64,000 nt of DNA from Colocasia esculenta (lineage: Eukaryota > Streptophyta > Magnoliopsida > Alismatales > Araceae), in assembly GCA_014218235.1 (NCBI GenBank), contig CM024760.1, positions 143,359,245 through 143,423,244 of the forward strand. Reading direction: 5' to 3'. The stretch's first letter is position 1, and every line of letters starts with the position of its first letter. The notes below the pieces were generated by a model. That model saw only the letters and a list, made by a program, of their open reading frames with translations. It was not told where the DNA came from and did no database searches. The position numbers and the translations under genes are program-made. Below are positions 1 through 11,688 of the stretch, in pieces.

Positions 1-1033
1 ACATAGAGATTTATCTTGGTTTTGCTCTTCTAGATGGAAGTCCTACGTCCAGTCCCCAAGCAAAATCTTGGGATTTCACTAGCCGAGGTACAATTCCCCA
101 AGGATATACAAAACCCCTAGCTCCCCGTTGGTCCTCTTCCTTTTCGAGTAGGAAGGAAACTCACTTCTATTACAGGTCAAGAAGCCACCCTCCTGGAATA
201 AACACCAGTGCGGTTCTGTTGGAACAAACCCCAACAAGGTTCTACTGACACCAACCCCAGCTAGGTTCTTCCCTAAAAGAAGTGCTAAGAACAGTCCCTT
301 AGCTAGACAGAAATCGCCAGCAACCCCACTGGCCTTCTCTTCACATAAGAAGAGGCTCACTGTATACAGTCCTACAGCTGGACAGAAATCTTTCTTAGAA
401 AAGAAAGAACAGACTGAGAGTTGTACAAGATGAACAAATGAACTCTAGCTCTCAGCCAAAGGACTCTCCCCAAAATTACAATGCAGCACATAGAGAGTGA
501 AGAGAAGAAAAGGAGCTTGAAGCTTGAAGACTTCAGATGGCTGCTTGCACACTTCTTCTTCGGCTCGAGCTCTTTCTCTCTTCCTTTTGAGTGTATGTGG
601 AGTTGAGGTTTCTCACTGGATGTACACTCTTTGAATGATCTTCAAGAAAGCTCTCTTCTTGTTCTTCAACCTTGCTTCATCTTTTTATAGAGAGGCTTTG
701 AACAGATCTGTTGAGAGATAGCCATTGGAGTTCTGAACCCGTTGGAGACTTATTGTAGTCGTTGCTGATCTCTTTCTTTATCTACTCTTCTTCTTCCATC
801 TAACAGACACTTGGTGTAGAGGGAAGTCTAGGTATCTGCAGGCACAGAAGATAGAGTCAGACTAAAAAGGTCTTCTGACAAAAGCCCATACCTTGTCTTA
901 TTTCCTTATTTTCTGCTGACATCCAGACACGTTAGGTACGAACCTTTTTGTCTAGAAGGAAGGAAGGAGTCCTTATTTTTCTTCTGACAACATCTCACCT
1001 ACCAAAAATAATAGACGGCAAAAAGATCTTCAG
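1..1033 (-). mobile_element. Sirevirus-like copia LTR A, left part
   Basis: This is part of a Ty1/copia LTR in minus orientation. It carries the block shared by the other copia LTRs here (GGATTTATC, then CCTACGTCCAGTCCCCAAGC, then TTGGGATTTCACTA) and is closest to the LTRs of element C (23769-28353). It enters from outside the window and is cut at 1033 by insertion of D; the same LTR resumes at 20108. A TATA-like run lies near 690 on the minus strand. Short open frames here show no protein homology I recognise. The matching second LTR cannot be assigned with confidence. Confidence 0.8.
1029..1033. repeat. Target site duplication of D, left copy
   Basis: TTCAG lies directly before the first base of the D LTR (TGTAACGACTCG). 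The same five bases follow the other end of D at 20108-20112. Five-base duplications are normal for gypsy and copia integrases. Confidence 0.85.
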
Positions 1034-2643
1034 TGTAACGACTCGACCTCCCGGACCCCCTCTAGGGACCCCGAAGTTCGCACCGCCACCCACGGGTCCG
1101 AAGACCCGAAAGAGGTAGAAGAATAGTCTAGTGAGATATGTACTGAATTTAAATAACTATAACAACTGTACAACGTGTCCCAAATAAAAGCACAGGTATA
1201 AGAAGAAAGGTGTAGTCCTTAAGGGGCATACCCCGAGAACTTGCAAAGCACAACTCTCAACTCACTCAGGTACAAGAGCTCACAACACTCGCTCTCACTG
1301 CTGCTGACAGCACACAGCGCCACAGCCATCTCCGCAACCTGTCCGACACCAAGCTCCCGCGACGACGAGCCCCAAGCTAAAGGAAGTAGGGGGGAGTGAG
1401 CCTCACGAACAAGGCCCAGTAGGGATTACCAGTCTCTCACCGGCCAGAGCAACAGGAACTCCGAAAATAGGAAACTACACTAGAAAGTTGTAAAGCGAGG
1501 AACACCTATAGCAGGATACTACAAAGCAGCGGAACAGAACAATGCAACGCTACGACCACCAACCAAGGTCGTGACACACACACGACTCCCGCAGAAACCG
1601 ATGGAGTCAGGCACCAAGCGGAAGCAACCCTCGGCACACCCACTGAGACCACACAACAACCAAGTGAGAACGACATCTCACCACAAGCACGGCCACCTCA
1701 GACCTTCACAAGGTCGAGGGCCCACAAGTAGAACCACCCCGGACCCCAGACACACTGCGAGGTCGGGAAGCCACACACGTTGGTGCCACCTCGGACTGGC
1801 ACCAAGGAATGGACTACGGAACCGAGAGAACACCGAAACGAAAACCACCAGAAGCATGGGTCCACACAAGGCCAGACCAACAACGCCCACGGAAACTAGG
1901 CACAGCAAGACTATAACCTTCGTGCAAGTTAGGTCAATGAGTCTCTCTTAGAAACATCATGAGGAAACATCGTCACAACAACAGCAACCAAGCTACCTCC
2001 ACTGGCAGCCAAGAGGAGGACACACCAGCCACTCTCTCTGCTCGCCAGCTTGGCTCCTGCCTCTAACCTCCCCAGAAGAGCGAGACAGAGCCGCCACAGA
2101 ACACCACAAGAATGCACGCACCACCACAGCCTGGCCAAGCTGTGGCCCCACGCCTAGCACCACTACGTGGCTCCGGAACCAATGCAGAGAGAGGCAGTGA
2201 GAAAAAGGACTGTCTGGGCCGCGCCGAGAAGAGAACCGCCTCAACGACCTCGACGTCTAGTCCCAGATAAGAGAGCTCTACAAATGACTTGGCGTCGGTG
2301 TCCAAACCTCATTTTCCCCTGCGCTCTAGAGTCCGCCAACTCGGCTGCCAACTCGAGCATGCTCGTAGCCCAGAGCACTCCCTCAACAGGCTCCCGAGGA
2401 TGGGGGTCCCAGGCAACGAAGACAACCTCTAAATGGGACAAGCCCTCAAGTGCCAAGCACCGGGCAAACAAGCAGGGAAAGTACAACAAGAACCTCACCG
2501 AACCCGCTGGCTTGTAACCCACGACAAGCCCAGCCAGCACAAGGCACGCACGGACCCTCGAGAGGGCCATCGGCCAACCAAGGCACGCACGAGTAAGCCA
2601 GAACCTCAGACCACCACCAGTCAGTACAGAAAACATTGCTCTA

Positions 2644-2680
2644 CTAATAATCGATTGACCACTAGACAATCGATTATTAG
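2644..2680. repeat. Perfect inverted repeat with ATCGAT core in D 3' LTR
   Basis: Arms CTAATAATCGATTG (2644-2657) and its exact reverse complement (2667-2680) flank a 9-base loop. The other D LTR carries the same structure at 18939-18975 with both arms unchanged and one base different in the loop. Confidence 0.9.
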
Positions 2681-2860
2681 ACAGACATGAGCCTCCTGGC
2701 ACCACCGCCAAGACACGGCCACGAAGGTGTCACCTTCGATCACTGAACGTAGGGAGGCAACCTGCCGCGTTCCCCACCAGAAGGTCCTAAGAGCAAGCCA
2801 GTCCTGGGGCACATGCCGACACCCCAACCAAAACCACGAAAACACCCGAGGCAACACACG

Positions 2861-3095
2861 TACTGTCGCGTCCCTCTAGGCCGTCGTGATGCCATTGCGA
2901 CAGGGAAGGGCACCGCGATAGCAACTCTGTCATGATGGGGCAGAGCGCCGCGACAACAACCCTGTCGCGATAGGAAAACGCATCACGACAGTGATCCTTA
3001 TCGCGACAGGCAAACAGTCTCGATAAGGTCACACTCGACTGGAAAGATGCATCTTCTGGTGTCGCGACACGCACCGCGGTCGCGACACCAGCAGA
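2861..3095. repeat. TCGCGAC-word array 1 in D 3' LTR
   Basis: This is a cluster of degenerate words built on the self-complementary core TCGCGA, such as GTCGCGACACC, ATCGCGACAGG, CGCGACAACAACC and the variant TCACGACAG, at irregular 15-30 base spacing. The matching region of the other D LTR (19160-19390) has many of the same positions altered to TCGTGA or TCACGA, as expected from loss of methylated CpG. Confidence 0.85.
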
Positions 3096-3480
3096 GAGGC
3101 AGACCCACGAGATGCTCCATCCTGGGGCCGCCCACAAGCCACACACATAGCACAAGGGGGAGGAGAGCATGGAGAAGCTATCTAAAGTAACTAGAAAGCA
3201 TGAGAAGCTCCCAATCCACCCGAATCGAGAAGAGCGCAAGCAATCCCTACCTCAAATGAAGAACCGAACCCATTGGGGGCCCTTCACGTCCGATTGGCCA
3301 CCTCCTCCTTGCTCCACGCAAGCTCCACAATGCCAAGGACACAAGCACGACCCTCCTCCTCACCTGAAATGCACAAAGGGGAGAGAGGGAGGCGGAGCAC
3401 CTCCGGAGGAGAGGAAAGGGAAGAGGAAGAAGAAAGAGAATAAGGGTCACTGGCCAAGGCCTTAAGCCTTCGGCACCCAA

Positions 3481-3745
3481 GACGCGACGGGGTGACGCGT
3501 CGCGTTAAAGACCTTAACGCGACAGGTCAACACACCGCAACAAGAACGCATCCCCCGGGAACGTCGCGACAACGCGACAGGTCGTACTGACACGCCTGCC
3601 ACCCTGACAGGCATTAGACAACCGAAACGACGGAACACTGTCGCAACCCGTTGACCAGTCGCGACAAGAACGCGATAGGAAAGCTGGGTGCAGCAAGGAT
3701 AACTGGCATGTCAGACACCCACGACGCGACACTAACGTGTCGCCC
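3481..3745. repeat. TCGCGAC-word array 2 in D 3' LTR
   Basis: A second cluster of the same word family (ACGCGACGGG, GTCGCGACAACGCGACAGG, GTCGCGACAAGAACGCGAT) close to the outer end of the LTR, which would be the start of U3 on the minus strand. The counterpart in the other D LTR is 19775-20040. Confidence 0.85.
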
Positions 3746-3812
3746 AGCCCGGACGCATTAGTGGCCAGTCATCCAAGACACCGGACGAAGAGCCGAGAAG
3801 TCGGGTCTTACA

Positions 3813-3830
3813 TTCTACCCCCTTAAAATA
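3813..3830 (-). other. Polypurine tract of D
   Basis: On the minus strand this reads TTTTAAGGGGGTAGAA directly before the LTR start TGTAAGACCC. It follows GAGGACGAAAT, a context common in chromodomain gypsy elements. It would prime plus-strand DNA synthesis. Confidence 0.8.
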
Positions 3831-6800
3831 ATTTCGTCCTCAAAATTGGGGCAAGGCCAAAAGATCATGAGACACGAAACGAAGCACAGGGAGCAAACAT
3901 AAGACCAGTGTAAATAAGCCACTAAGTCTCAACACGACTTCCTCGTGGCAACAATCGCACAGCCAAACACGTGCGGAGCACACAAAGTGCAGGTGCGAAA
4001 AGTCACTAAGTCTCACCACGACCTCCTCGTGGTAACAACCGCATCACCAAACATGCACGGATCACACAAAGCTGAAAAACCAACGGCTCACACAACGAGC
4101 TCTAAACACATGGGGAGCATACAACCGAAAACCCAATGGCTCACAGTACGCTCCAAATGTAGGTGGAGCACCAAGCCGATAAACCAATAGCTCACTCCAG
4201 CCACACGTGGGGCGTCCAAGCAGAACGACAACTCCACAGGTGCCGAGCAACGCCAAATCCAACCTGAACGGCAGTTAAATGCCAACTGAGAACCGCACAG
4301 CTGCAGCCACCAACAGATCCCGCTATTGGGACCGACTGACCAGTAACCCACTCTGTCGCTAGCAAAACCTGACAGAGGACACAGTCGCCGACAGCAACAT
4401 GAGAATCCTCGGTCAGCCACTCCCTCTATCGCCAGCGAAACTTGATAGAGTACACAATTGCTGACAACAACCGGGAAAACCACCAGAGAGTCTAGCACAA
4501 CACTCAGGGGAACAACGTCACGCTACTAGCAGTAGCTAGCATCAGTCACCAACCTAACCAAGAAGCCACGTGAGAAAGAAGAACCAGAGTGAGAACATGC
4601 TCGCGGAGAATCCTCAACGCATGAAACAGCCTCCACCGCCACCACTAGGTCTCACCCAGACCTTCCTCGCGGTCCAACAGGGACATCAAATGCACGCGGA
4701 GAAACCTCAACACGCGAAAACGGCATCCACTGTCACCACTAGGTCTCACCCAGACCTTCCTCGTGGTCCGACAAAGACACCAAATGCACGTGGAGCCACA
4801 AGACTGGGAAACCACACGCTCCACAGCGCAACACATCGCAATGGAAGCACGAAAGACGTCTGAGGTCAAGCCAAAACTAGGCACCTCACAACGTCGACAA
4901 ACCACGTGGTCGAGTACTAGCAAACCAATAGGCTTCACTATCATCAGACAAACTGACAGGAGACTCCGCCATCGGCTTCCAGACTCACCAACGCCACGCA
5001 CAACCGGAGAACCAACGAAGGGTTGGCAGCACACCCGCCACATGCACAAAGGGCTCAGCGTGAGTACCAACATGCCAACCACCAGAAAGGAGCACAACCA
5101 CATGGGAACCAAAACAACTGCAAAGGTCGAGGGCAACACGTCGACCTCAGAGGGACCAGACCAAAGTAGGGTATCACAATCGAACACACTTGCTCTGAAA
5201 GCGAGAGGGAAAACTCGGACACAGGGCACGACCAAAGCCTGGTGTACCGCAGATAGGGCTACCTAGGCAAAGCAAAGCAGCCACCCTACAGCGGTAATGG
5301 CACAACCACAAGGCACGGGCTAGCACAAAGTGTCCCAGAGGTGGAAAGCTCAACGCCTCCAACACCGAGCGAAATTGTGAAACAACACACAAATCTCATG
5401 AACAGGTACACGGCACAACACATGGTGCTATCACAAGCACCAGGAGCCACCCAAGGTACAACACAATGCACCAAGGCTCCAAACGACACAAAATCGAAAC
5501 ACTCGAGCACGAGCACACGGTGCTACCACAAGCACCAAAACTAAGCAAAGTGCAACACAAGTGCACCAGCAGCCGAAACAACACCACCAGCTAATGGGAA
5601 GGACTCTCCACAAGAGACCTACCAAAAGCCACACGCAAAGAATCGCAAGCCTAAAAGGGTACAATAGGCCAAACTGGCCCCGACCCTTGAGGCACAAGAA
5701 CATGAAGCATCAGAAAACGCTCAAGGTGCAGTACACACAACCACACCAACAGCCTGAGACGACACAGGACCCACCGAAGGGGACTCTCCATCAGAGACCC
5801 ACAAGAAAAACGCACGGAAAGCCGACAACATCAAGAGCACAACAACCACGTCAGCTCCAAAGCACATAGAACACGGAGCACATGGGGAGTGAAAACCGCA
5901 GCAACTCCCTGGAGCGTAAGAGCAAGAAGCACCAACTCCATCGCAACCGATAGAGAGGCCAAGCACCAAAAAGAATTATAAGCCGAGGCACACACCGAAA
6001 TAACACTCACACGAGCAAGCAAACCAAGAAAAACCAATGCTCACGCAAGCAACCCAACAAGAAAATAATACTACCTTGCACCAAACCAATAGGGACCCAA
6101 TGCCCCAAACTGTCCAGGCAGGTAGCAAGAAACCATCACAATGACAAACGACACAAATAGGTCCACTGACCCACGGTGCACGAGGGGAGCAACCAACTCA
6201 ACCCAAAAACAACTCAAGGGAAAATGACTCCAATAGAAGGTCGCAATGATGCACACCCTGGCAACACAACACCACAGTGGAGCATCGCCACCCCGAGCAA
6301 CCCACGAAAAGCAGAGGAAGGAGGCACGCAACGAGTCTCTTCCACACACGAGAGAGATAAAACCACAAAGCAAGACTGACACTTCCACAAGAAGCACAGT
6401 CAGCCAAACACTGACTGCACTCACCAAACTACCATCTGCAAGAGCACGCTGGGAGCGAGAAACGAAGCATACCACCCGAACCACGGGGACATACGAAGTC
6501 CCACCAGTGCAATCAAGAAACTTGGAACAATGAGACATCCTGGCCAGCGCAACGGCCAGACACACAGTCAAAGGCACCACACCTTGACCGACAACGCCCA
6601 AGCAGACTGTAACACGGACAGTCCAACTGGCAACAATGACAGCTCATCTCTACCGAGAGAGAGAGAGTAGCGACAACCAAAATAACACGAAGCAGCCCTG
6701 GGAAGGACCTCCACTAGAAACGATAGAAAGTCATCCTAGGAGAACTTCACTAGAACAAACAACCAAACCAAATGACACACTTCAAGCCACGGGGGCAACA

Positions 6801-7930
6801 CAACGGTGGCCCGAAACAAACACAGAGCACTCCTGGGAAGAACCTCCGCCAGAAACGACAAAGGGCGATCTTGGGAAGAACCTTCACTAGAACGCACCAC
6901 CCAAACGACTAAATGACACAGACCTTTAGAGAGAACACTGTAACAAGCAGAACTACAGAAGCAACACAAACCGGTCCTAGGAGAACCTCCACCAAAACCA
7001 CCAAGGCACAGCTCTGGGAAAACCCACCAGAACGCACCAGCCAAAACAGCAACATACCTCAGATCCTGAGGCAGTATAGCAATAGTAGAAACGAGCACGA
7101 AACAGTCTTGGGAGAAACCCTCACCAAGACAGCAGCAAACAGTTCTAGGAAACCTCACCAGAACACAAGGCAACCAAGCGATGCACCTTAACCTAGAGGG
7201 CAATGCAACAGTAACCAGAAACGAGCACAACACAGTTCTGGGGAAACCTCACTTCCGCCAGAACCAACAGAGAAAGACTCCGGGAGCACCTCACCAGAGC
7301 TCATAACCAGTCAGCACAAGGCCGACAACAACTGAAGACAAGTGTCGCAGCACTCAACCAGCGATGCAACACGGCACACAGAACAACTACTTAGCTCGAG
7401 CAACGATGCCGACTGGGCAGAGCACAGCACACAACAGCGCACAAACAGGAGACCACACACACAACCAACACAGCACACACACCCGAACAGTAGGGGAATA
7501 TCCAACAAAGCAGGGACACTTTGACCGGTTCCACAGACAACAACTCTACACCAGTGAAGGCTGCACCACACGTAGGCTCTCTCAGCCACAGCGGCACAAA
7601 CACCTAAATGCGTCGAAGACGACCAGGAGCACTGCACCTGGACTTGCCTGCAATCGTCCTCCACATGGGGAAGACCACTGCCATCTAGTCCACCGCCAAC
7701 CGCACCACCACGGCACGAACACACTGAGCGACCACACTCACCACGCACACGACATAGCAATAGCTGCAACCCTCCTGCAGCATGCACACGAACCTTGCAG
7801 AGAAGCCACATGCCTACAAAACAATTGAAAGCACAAGCCTAACACTAGTCGGACGGTGTCAACAGTGTACTAGTACCTATCTTTGGGACAGCTATAGTTA
7901 TTAACTCATTACATATCTCAATAGACCCAC
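3831..7930 (-). other. Non-coding interior of D
   Basis: No retroviral domain is visible in any frame over 4.1 kb. The plus strand is very poor in T (about 8% in a sampled line near 5521) and rich in A and C, so the element's own sense strand is T/G-rich. The region is built from diverged local duplications: about 3921-3985 with 4000-4072, 4349-4400 with 4421-4470, and 4640-4700 with 4735-4790. A run of units containing CTGGGAAGAACCTCC fills 6690-7260. Open frames of 60-200 codons here are by-products of the skewed composition and low stop density. Confidence 0.7.
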
Positions 7931-7942
7931 ACTCTAATACCA
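7931..7942 (-). other. Primer-binding site of D
   Basis: The minus strand reads TGGTATTAGAGT two bases inside the 5' LTR boundary. It matches the initiator Met-tRNA-type site TGGTATCAGAGC except for two changes. The roughly 94-bp leader that follows (7851-7944) closely matches the leader of J at 15040-15132. Confidence 0.8.
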
Positions 7943-7944
7943 AA

Positions 7945-10364
7945 TGTAACGACCCGACCTCCCAGACCTCCGCTAGGGACCCCGAAGTTCGCGCCGCCAC
8001 CCACGGGTTCGAAGACCCGAAAGGGTTAGAAGAATAGTCTAGTGAGATATGTACTGAATTTAAATAACTATAACAATATAACAACTGTACAATGTGTCCT
8101 AAGTAAAAGCACAGGTACAAGAAGAAAGGTGTAGTTATGGCGGAACGCCTCGGCCAAGCCCGTTAAACCGATAACGTACTTGATCCGAGTCCGCCTCCCG
8201 CAAACGGGCCGAAGCCTCGCTAGGGATACCAAACCACAGTCCGTGTAAACACAAAGGAACACACCATTTCATATATATATTTCACAAGTTACATAGCCAT
8301 ATTTCCACAAAAACTGAAAGAAAGTACAAGAGCCTGGGGCATACCCCGAGGTACAACTGATACAAGTAAACAAACTAGCTACACTACACTGCTGGAGGTA
8401 CCGACCCTGCACCGCTATGACGCGGCTCTGAACTGGACGACGGTCGAGAAACGTCCTCCTCGCTCTCACCTGTGGGGGTAGGGGTGATCCTCGCTAGTCA
8501 CTGGTTCAGTAGGGAACTCCCCCAAAATCGAGCAAACCAAAAACACAGGTACAAAAGCAGTAAACAGTACCAACAATTTATAGAACAGCTAAGCAGGTTA
8601 TGAAAGCTGTAAAAGTACTCACCGTCTGCCGATTACGTAAAACAACTGTAATAATTAAATGGCAAACCAGTACAAGAGTACGAGCTAAAGTAGAGATAGC
8701 CAAACACCACGTGAACTGGTTCGCGACACCAGAGACTGACTCGGACAAGCTAACACAAGTCTACCTCTCAGTCTCGCAGCCACGGACGAAAGGTCCAGCT
8801 GCCGCTCCATGTGAAAAGGTCAAGCAACTATGGAGACCAACTAAACACCACCACCTGCGGACCACACGGTAGCAGGCCCATGCCTAACACCTCTGGAGAC
8901 CCTGGCCTGGGCCCTCTAGAGTGAGGCACTGGAAAAGGACTAGCTGGGGACCAGTGTCGACTACTGGTGTCTGTACCCCCAACTACGAGCGCGCTACAAG
9001 TGACTAAAAGACAAGTACAACATCCACTGTCCCACTGTCATCTTTCCCTCAGCCAGACGTACAACTCAAGCAAAGGAGTGAGGGTGTCCAGGTCAGACGA
9101 CACAAACCTCGACGGTACAACACAAGTACCGGGACAAAGCCCCGAGCTAACAGCCTGGCTCACAGAGAACCTGGGGCACCCAACTGGAGAGGTAACCACG
9201 GTAGGCGTCGTACTACTCGCCACGTACACAAAACCACATGCACGTCACACACAAACCACGTGAAGACTCACGTAAACCACGTGCACTAGTAGTCCACTAC
9301 ACGTGAACATCATGAAAACACGTAAAGTACCAACCAACTGCGTACCCAGTATGCTAGTCTCAGTAACCACGAGCACTAGGTGCACCACAATTATCGTTGC
9401 ACCGCTCGATAACAACGAATATTCAATATATCAATATTTAAACCAAAATCATGCTGACGGCAACATCGACTGCCGTCGATGGGATGTAAACGGCAAGGTA
9501 TCTGGCCGTTAAGCTCCCAGCTGAAGAACCTGGCGTCAAATGATGTTGACGCTAAGATCTTCGGCCATCAACTTCACAGAAACCCTGGGCTGATACCTCA
9601 GGTATTCTCAGCCCTAAAACCAATAGAAAAATACGAGGAAACACTTCCTCTAACATGCATGAATCATAATCAACTTAAAACAACATGTTTCCATTGTCAA
9701 ATTGCTCAAACCACCCATGTACCCCGCATGGATACCATTACCCTAAAACACAATTATCATGCAGATTCATGCTTTCCAATTGCATTATCACAACCTATAG
9801 GAACTAAAGGGATCATTCCCTACCTCAAGACGCGCTTAAACCTCCTAAATTCTCCCGGTCCACACCGAACCCTCCGCGAGCTCCTACGGTAATTACACCA
9901 CGCTCCGACGTTTCCTTGGCCGATTCGTCACCACCTCACGTTCCACGTTCCTCCAATTATCTTTTTACAACCGTTGGAAGTAGTGGGGAAGCAAGGGGCA
10001 TGAAAACAGGGCAAGGGAGAGGGAGAATGAGCTGAGCGAACTGTCCTCGGGCAGACCTATATTCTGCAGGTCGCACAGGTTGGCGTCAACCCTAATGCCC
10101 TCTAGGGAAACCGCCACCATGAACGTCCACATAGCCTGCCGTTAAGTTCATAGGGTTGGCGTCACCTTCGATGGACGCCAAGCCAGTCAACGTCCACACC
10201 TGGCCGTCAACTCCCTATCAACTGTAGCAGGTTCTATCTTATTTCAGAACTAAATCTGTACCACACCTGCACACACCACACGTCCACACCACATTGGCCT
10301 CACAATGGCCATCACAACCATTACACACATGATCCGTGAGGATCCGAAAACACGCGACGTTACA
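7945..10364 (-). repeat. 3' LTR of J, probably chimeric with the D 5' LTR start
   Basis: This 2420-bp segment aligns end to end with the J 5' LTR at 15133-17555. Its left edge, however, sits directly on the D PBS, where D's own 5' LTR should begin. D and J LTRs share about their first 190 bp, so the simplest reading is that D's LTR start and J's LTR start recombined and left one copy. J's right edge is followed by GTAGT and then D LTR sequence, exactly where D's 3' LTR has GTAGTCC (near 1211). It contains GTTGACG/CGTCAAC words near 9530-9560 and 10080-10210. Confidence 0.8.
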
Positions 10365-10480
10365 TTACTATCATCTAAAAAGAAAATTTCGACCTCAAAA
10401 TTCATAACACAACTCAAACTTAAACAACTTAAACATGCACATTCTTACAAGTACTAACATCTAAAAAGAAATACAAAAGC

Positions 10481-11101
10481 TCATTCTAACAGATAGGGAT
10501 ACCCCTTAGCTATCTCCTCGGCTAATTCCCAGGTATCCTCACCACCCAACCTATTTTCCCACCTCACTTTAATTAGCTCGATTTCTTTATTTCTCAACTT
10601 CTTTATCTTTCGATCAGTGATCTGCACCGGATACTCTGGCATGGTCATATCCGGTCTCAGGTCACCACCTTGATAACTGATTATTTGAGCTGGATCTTCA
10701 ATACATTTTCTTAACATAGAAACATGAAATATATCATGGACATCCGCAAAATCTGCTGGCAAATCCAGCCTATAAGCTATTTCCCCAATTCTTTCAATTA
10801 CCTGGAAAGGTCCCACATACCTTGGGCTCAATTTTCCAGTCTTGCCAAACCTCATAATACCTTTACTTGGAGAAACTCTCAAGAAAACAAAATCTCCCAC
10901 TTCAAACTGAAGTGGTCTCCTCCGATTATCTGCATAACTCTTTTGCCTACTTTGAGCTGCCTGCAATTTTTCCTTAATAAGCTTTACTATTTCTGTGGTT
11001 TGCTGAATCAATTCAGGACCCACTAATTGCCTTTCTCCCACTTCATGCCAGTTCAATGGGGTTCTACATGGCCTTCCATATAAAGCTTCATACGGTGCCA
11101 T
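10481..11101 (-). pseudogene. J integrase C-terminal region and chromodomain-like tail
   Basis: These 206 residues begin in the conserved integrase stretch MAPYEALYGRPCRTPLNW and continue through the RQKSYADNRRR and KLSPRYVGPFQVIERIG motifs typical of plant gypsy integrases. They end in a chromodomain-like segment (VRWENRLGGEDTWELAEE, then YPYL). In chromoviruses this tail is thought to steer integration toward particular chromatin. It is separated from the integrase core by a one-base deletion near 11140 that shifts the frame. The stop is close to the PPT region, so the C terminus looks natural. Confidence 0.85.
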
Positions 11102-11688
11102 CCCAGGACTGGTGTGATAACTATTATTGTAGGCAACTCAACCATTCCCAAATAATGCTCCCAGTTACCTCCCCAAACTAAACAACAAGCTCACAACATA
11201 TCCTCAATTGTCTAAATAGTTCTCTCTGTTTGACCATCTGTTTGGGGATGATAAGCAGAGCTATATCTCAGCTCAGTGCCAATTACCTTCTGCAGACTTC
11301 TCCAAAAACCAGAAGTAAATCTTGGATCTCTGTTAGACACAATAGTCTTCGGAATACCATGCAGTGGAACAATTCTTTCAACATAAATCTTTGCTAGTCT
11401 GTCCACTGTCCAAGACATACTTACTGCCACTAATCTGCACACCTTAGTCAATCTGTCAACAAATACCCAAATTTCATTATGCCCGGAACTCGATCTTGGT
11501 AAACCTGCCACAAAGTCCATGGCAATATCATCACATTTCCACTGTGGAATGGGCAACGGTTGCAATAGACCTCCAGGCTTTTGATGTTCTGCTTTAATCT
11601 GTTGACAGATAGCACATCTTGCAACAAACTCTGCTATTTTCTTTTTCATATGAGGCCACCAAAAATGCTTCCTCAAATCGTGGTACAT
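11102..11688 (-). pseudogene. J integrase core (broken)
   Basis: The stretch carries the end of the HHCC zinc-binding region (CAICQQIK), then the catalytic core with MDFVAGLP, an SNRDPRFTS motif and YHPQTDGQTER. The usual second catalytic aspartate (SDRD) is N here, a G-to-A change in sense. Two in-frame stops follow TER: TAG where related copies have CAG, and TGA where CGA is expected. A frame shift near 11690-11700 separates it from the upstream RT/RNase H frame. These defects rule out activity. Confidence 0.85.

Larger units (their letters stand above)
1034..3812 (-). repeat. 3' LTR of D
   Basis: This 2779-bp LTR ends in GGGTCTTACA next to the PPT at 3813. About the first 180 bp on the plus strand match the start of the J LTRs; the rest is specific to D and matches 17556-20107. 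It contains a perfect 14-bp-arm hairpin, two clusters of TCGCGAC words, and a gypsy LTR module near 1400 (GTGAGCCTCAC...CCCAGTAGGG) also present in J and K. The open frames inside show no domain. Confidence 0.85.

Noticed and set aside
3900..7830. Many open frames of 60-200 codons on both strands in the D interior
   Set aside because: They follow from T-poor, skewed composition with few stop codons. No known motif, repeated protein domain or conserved start is visible and frames overlap on both strands.
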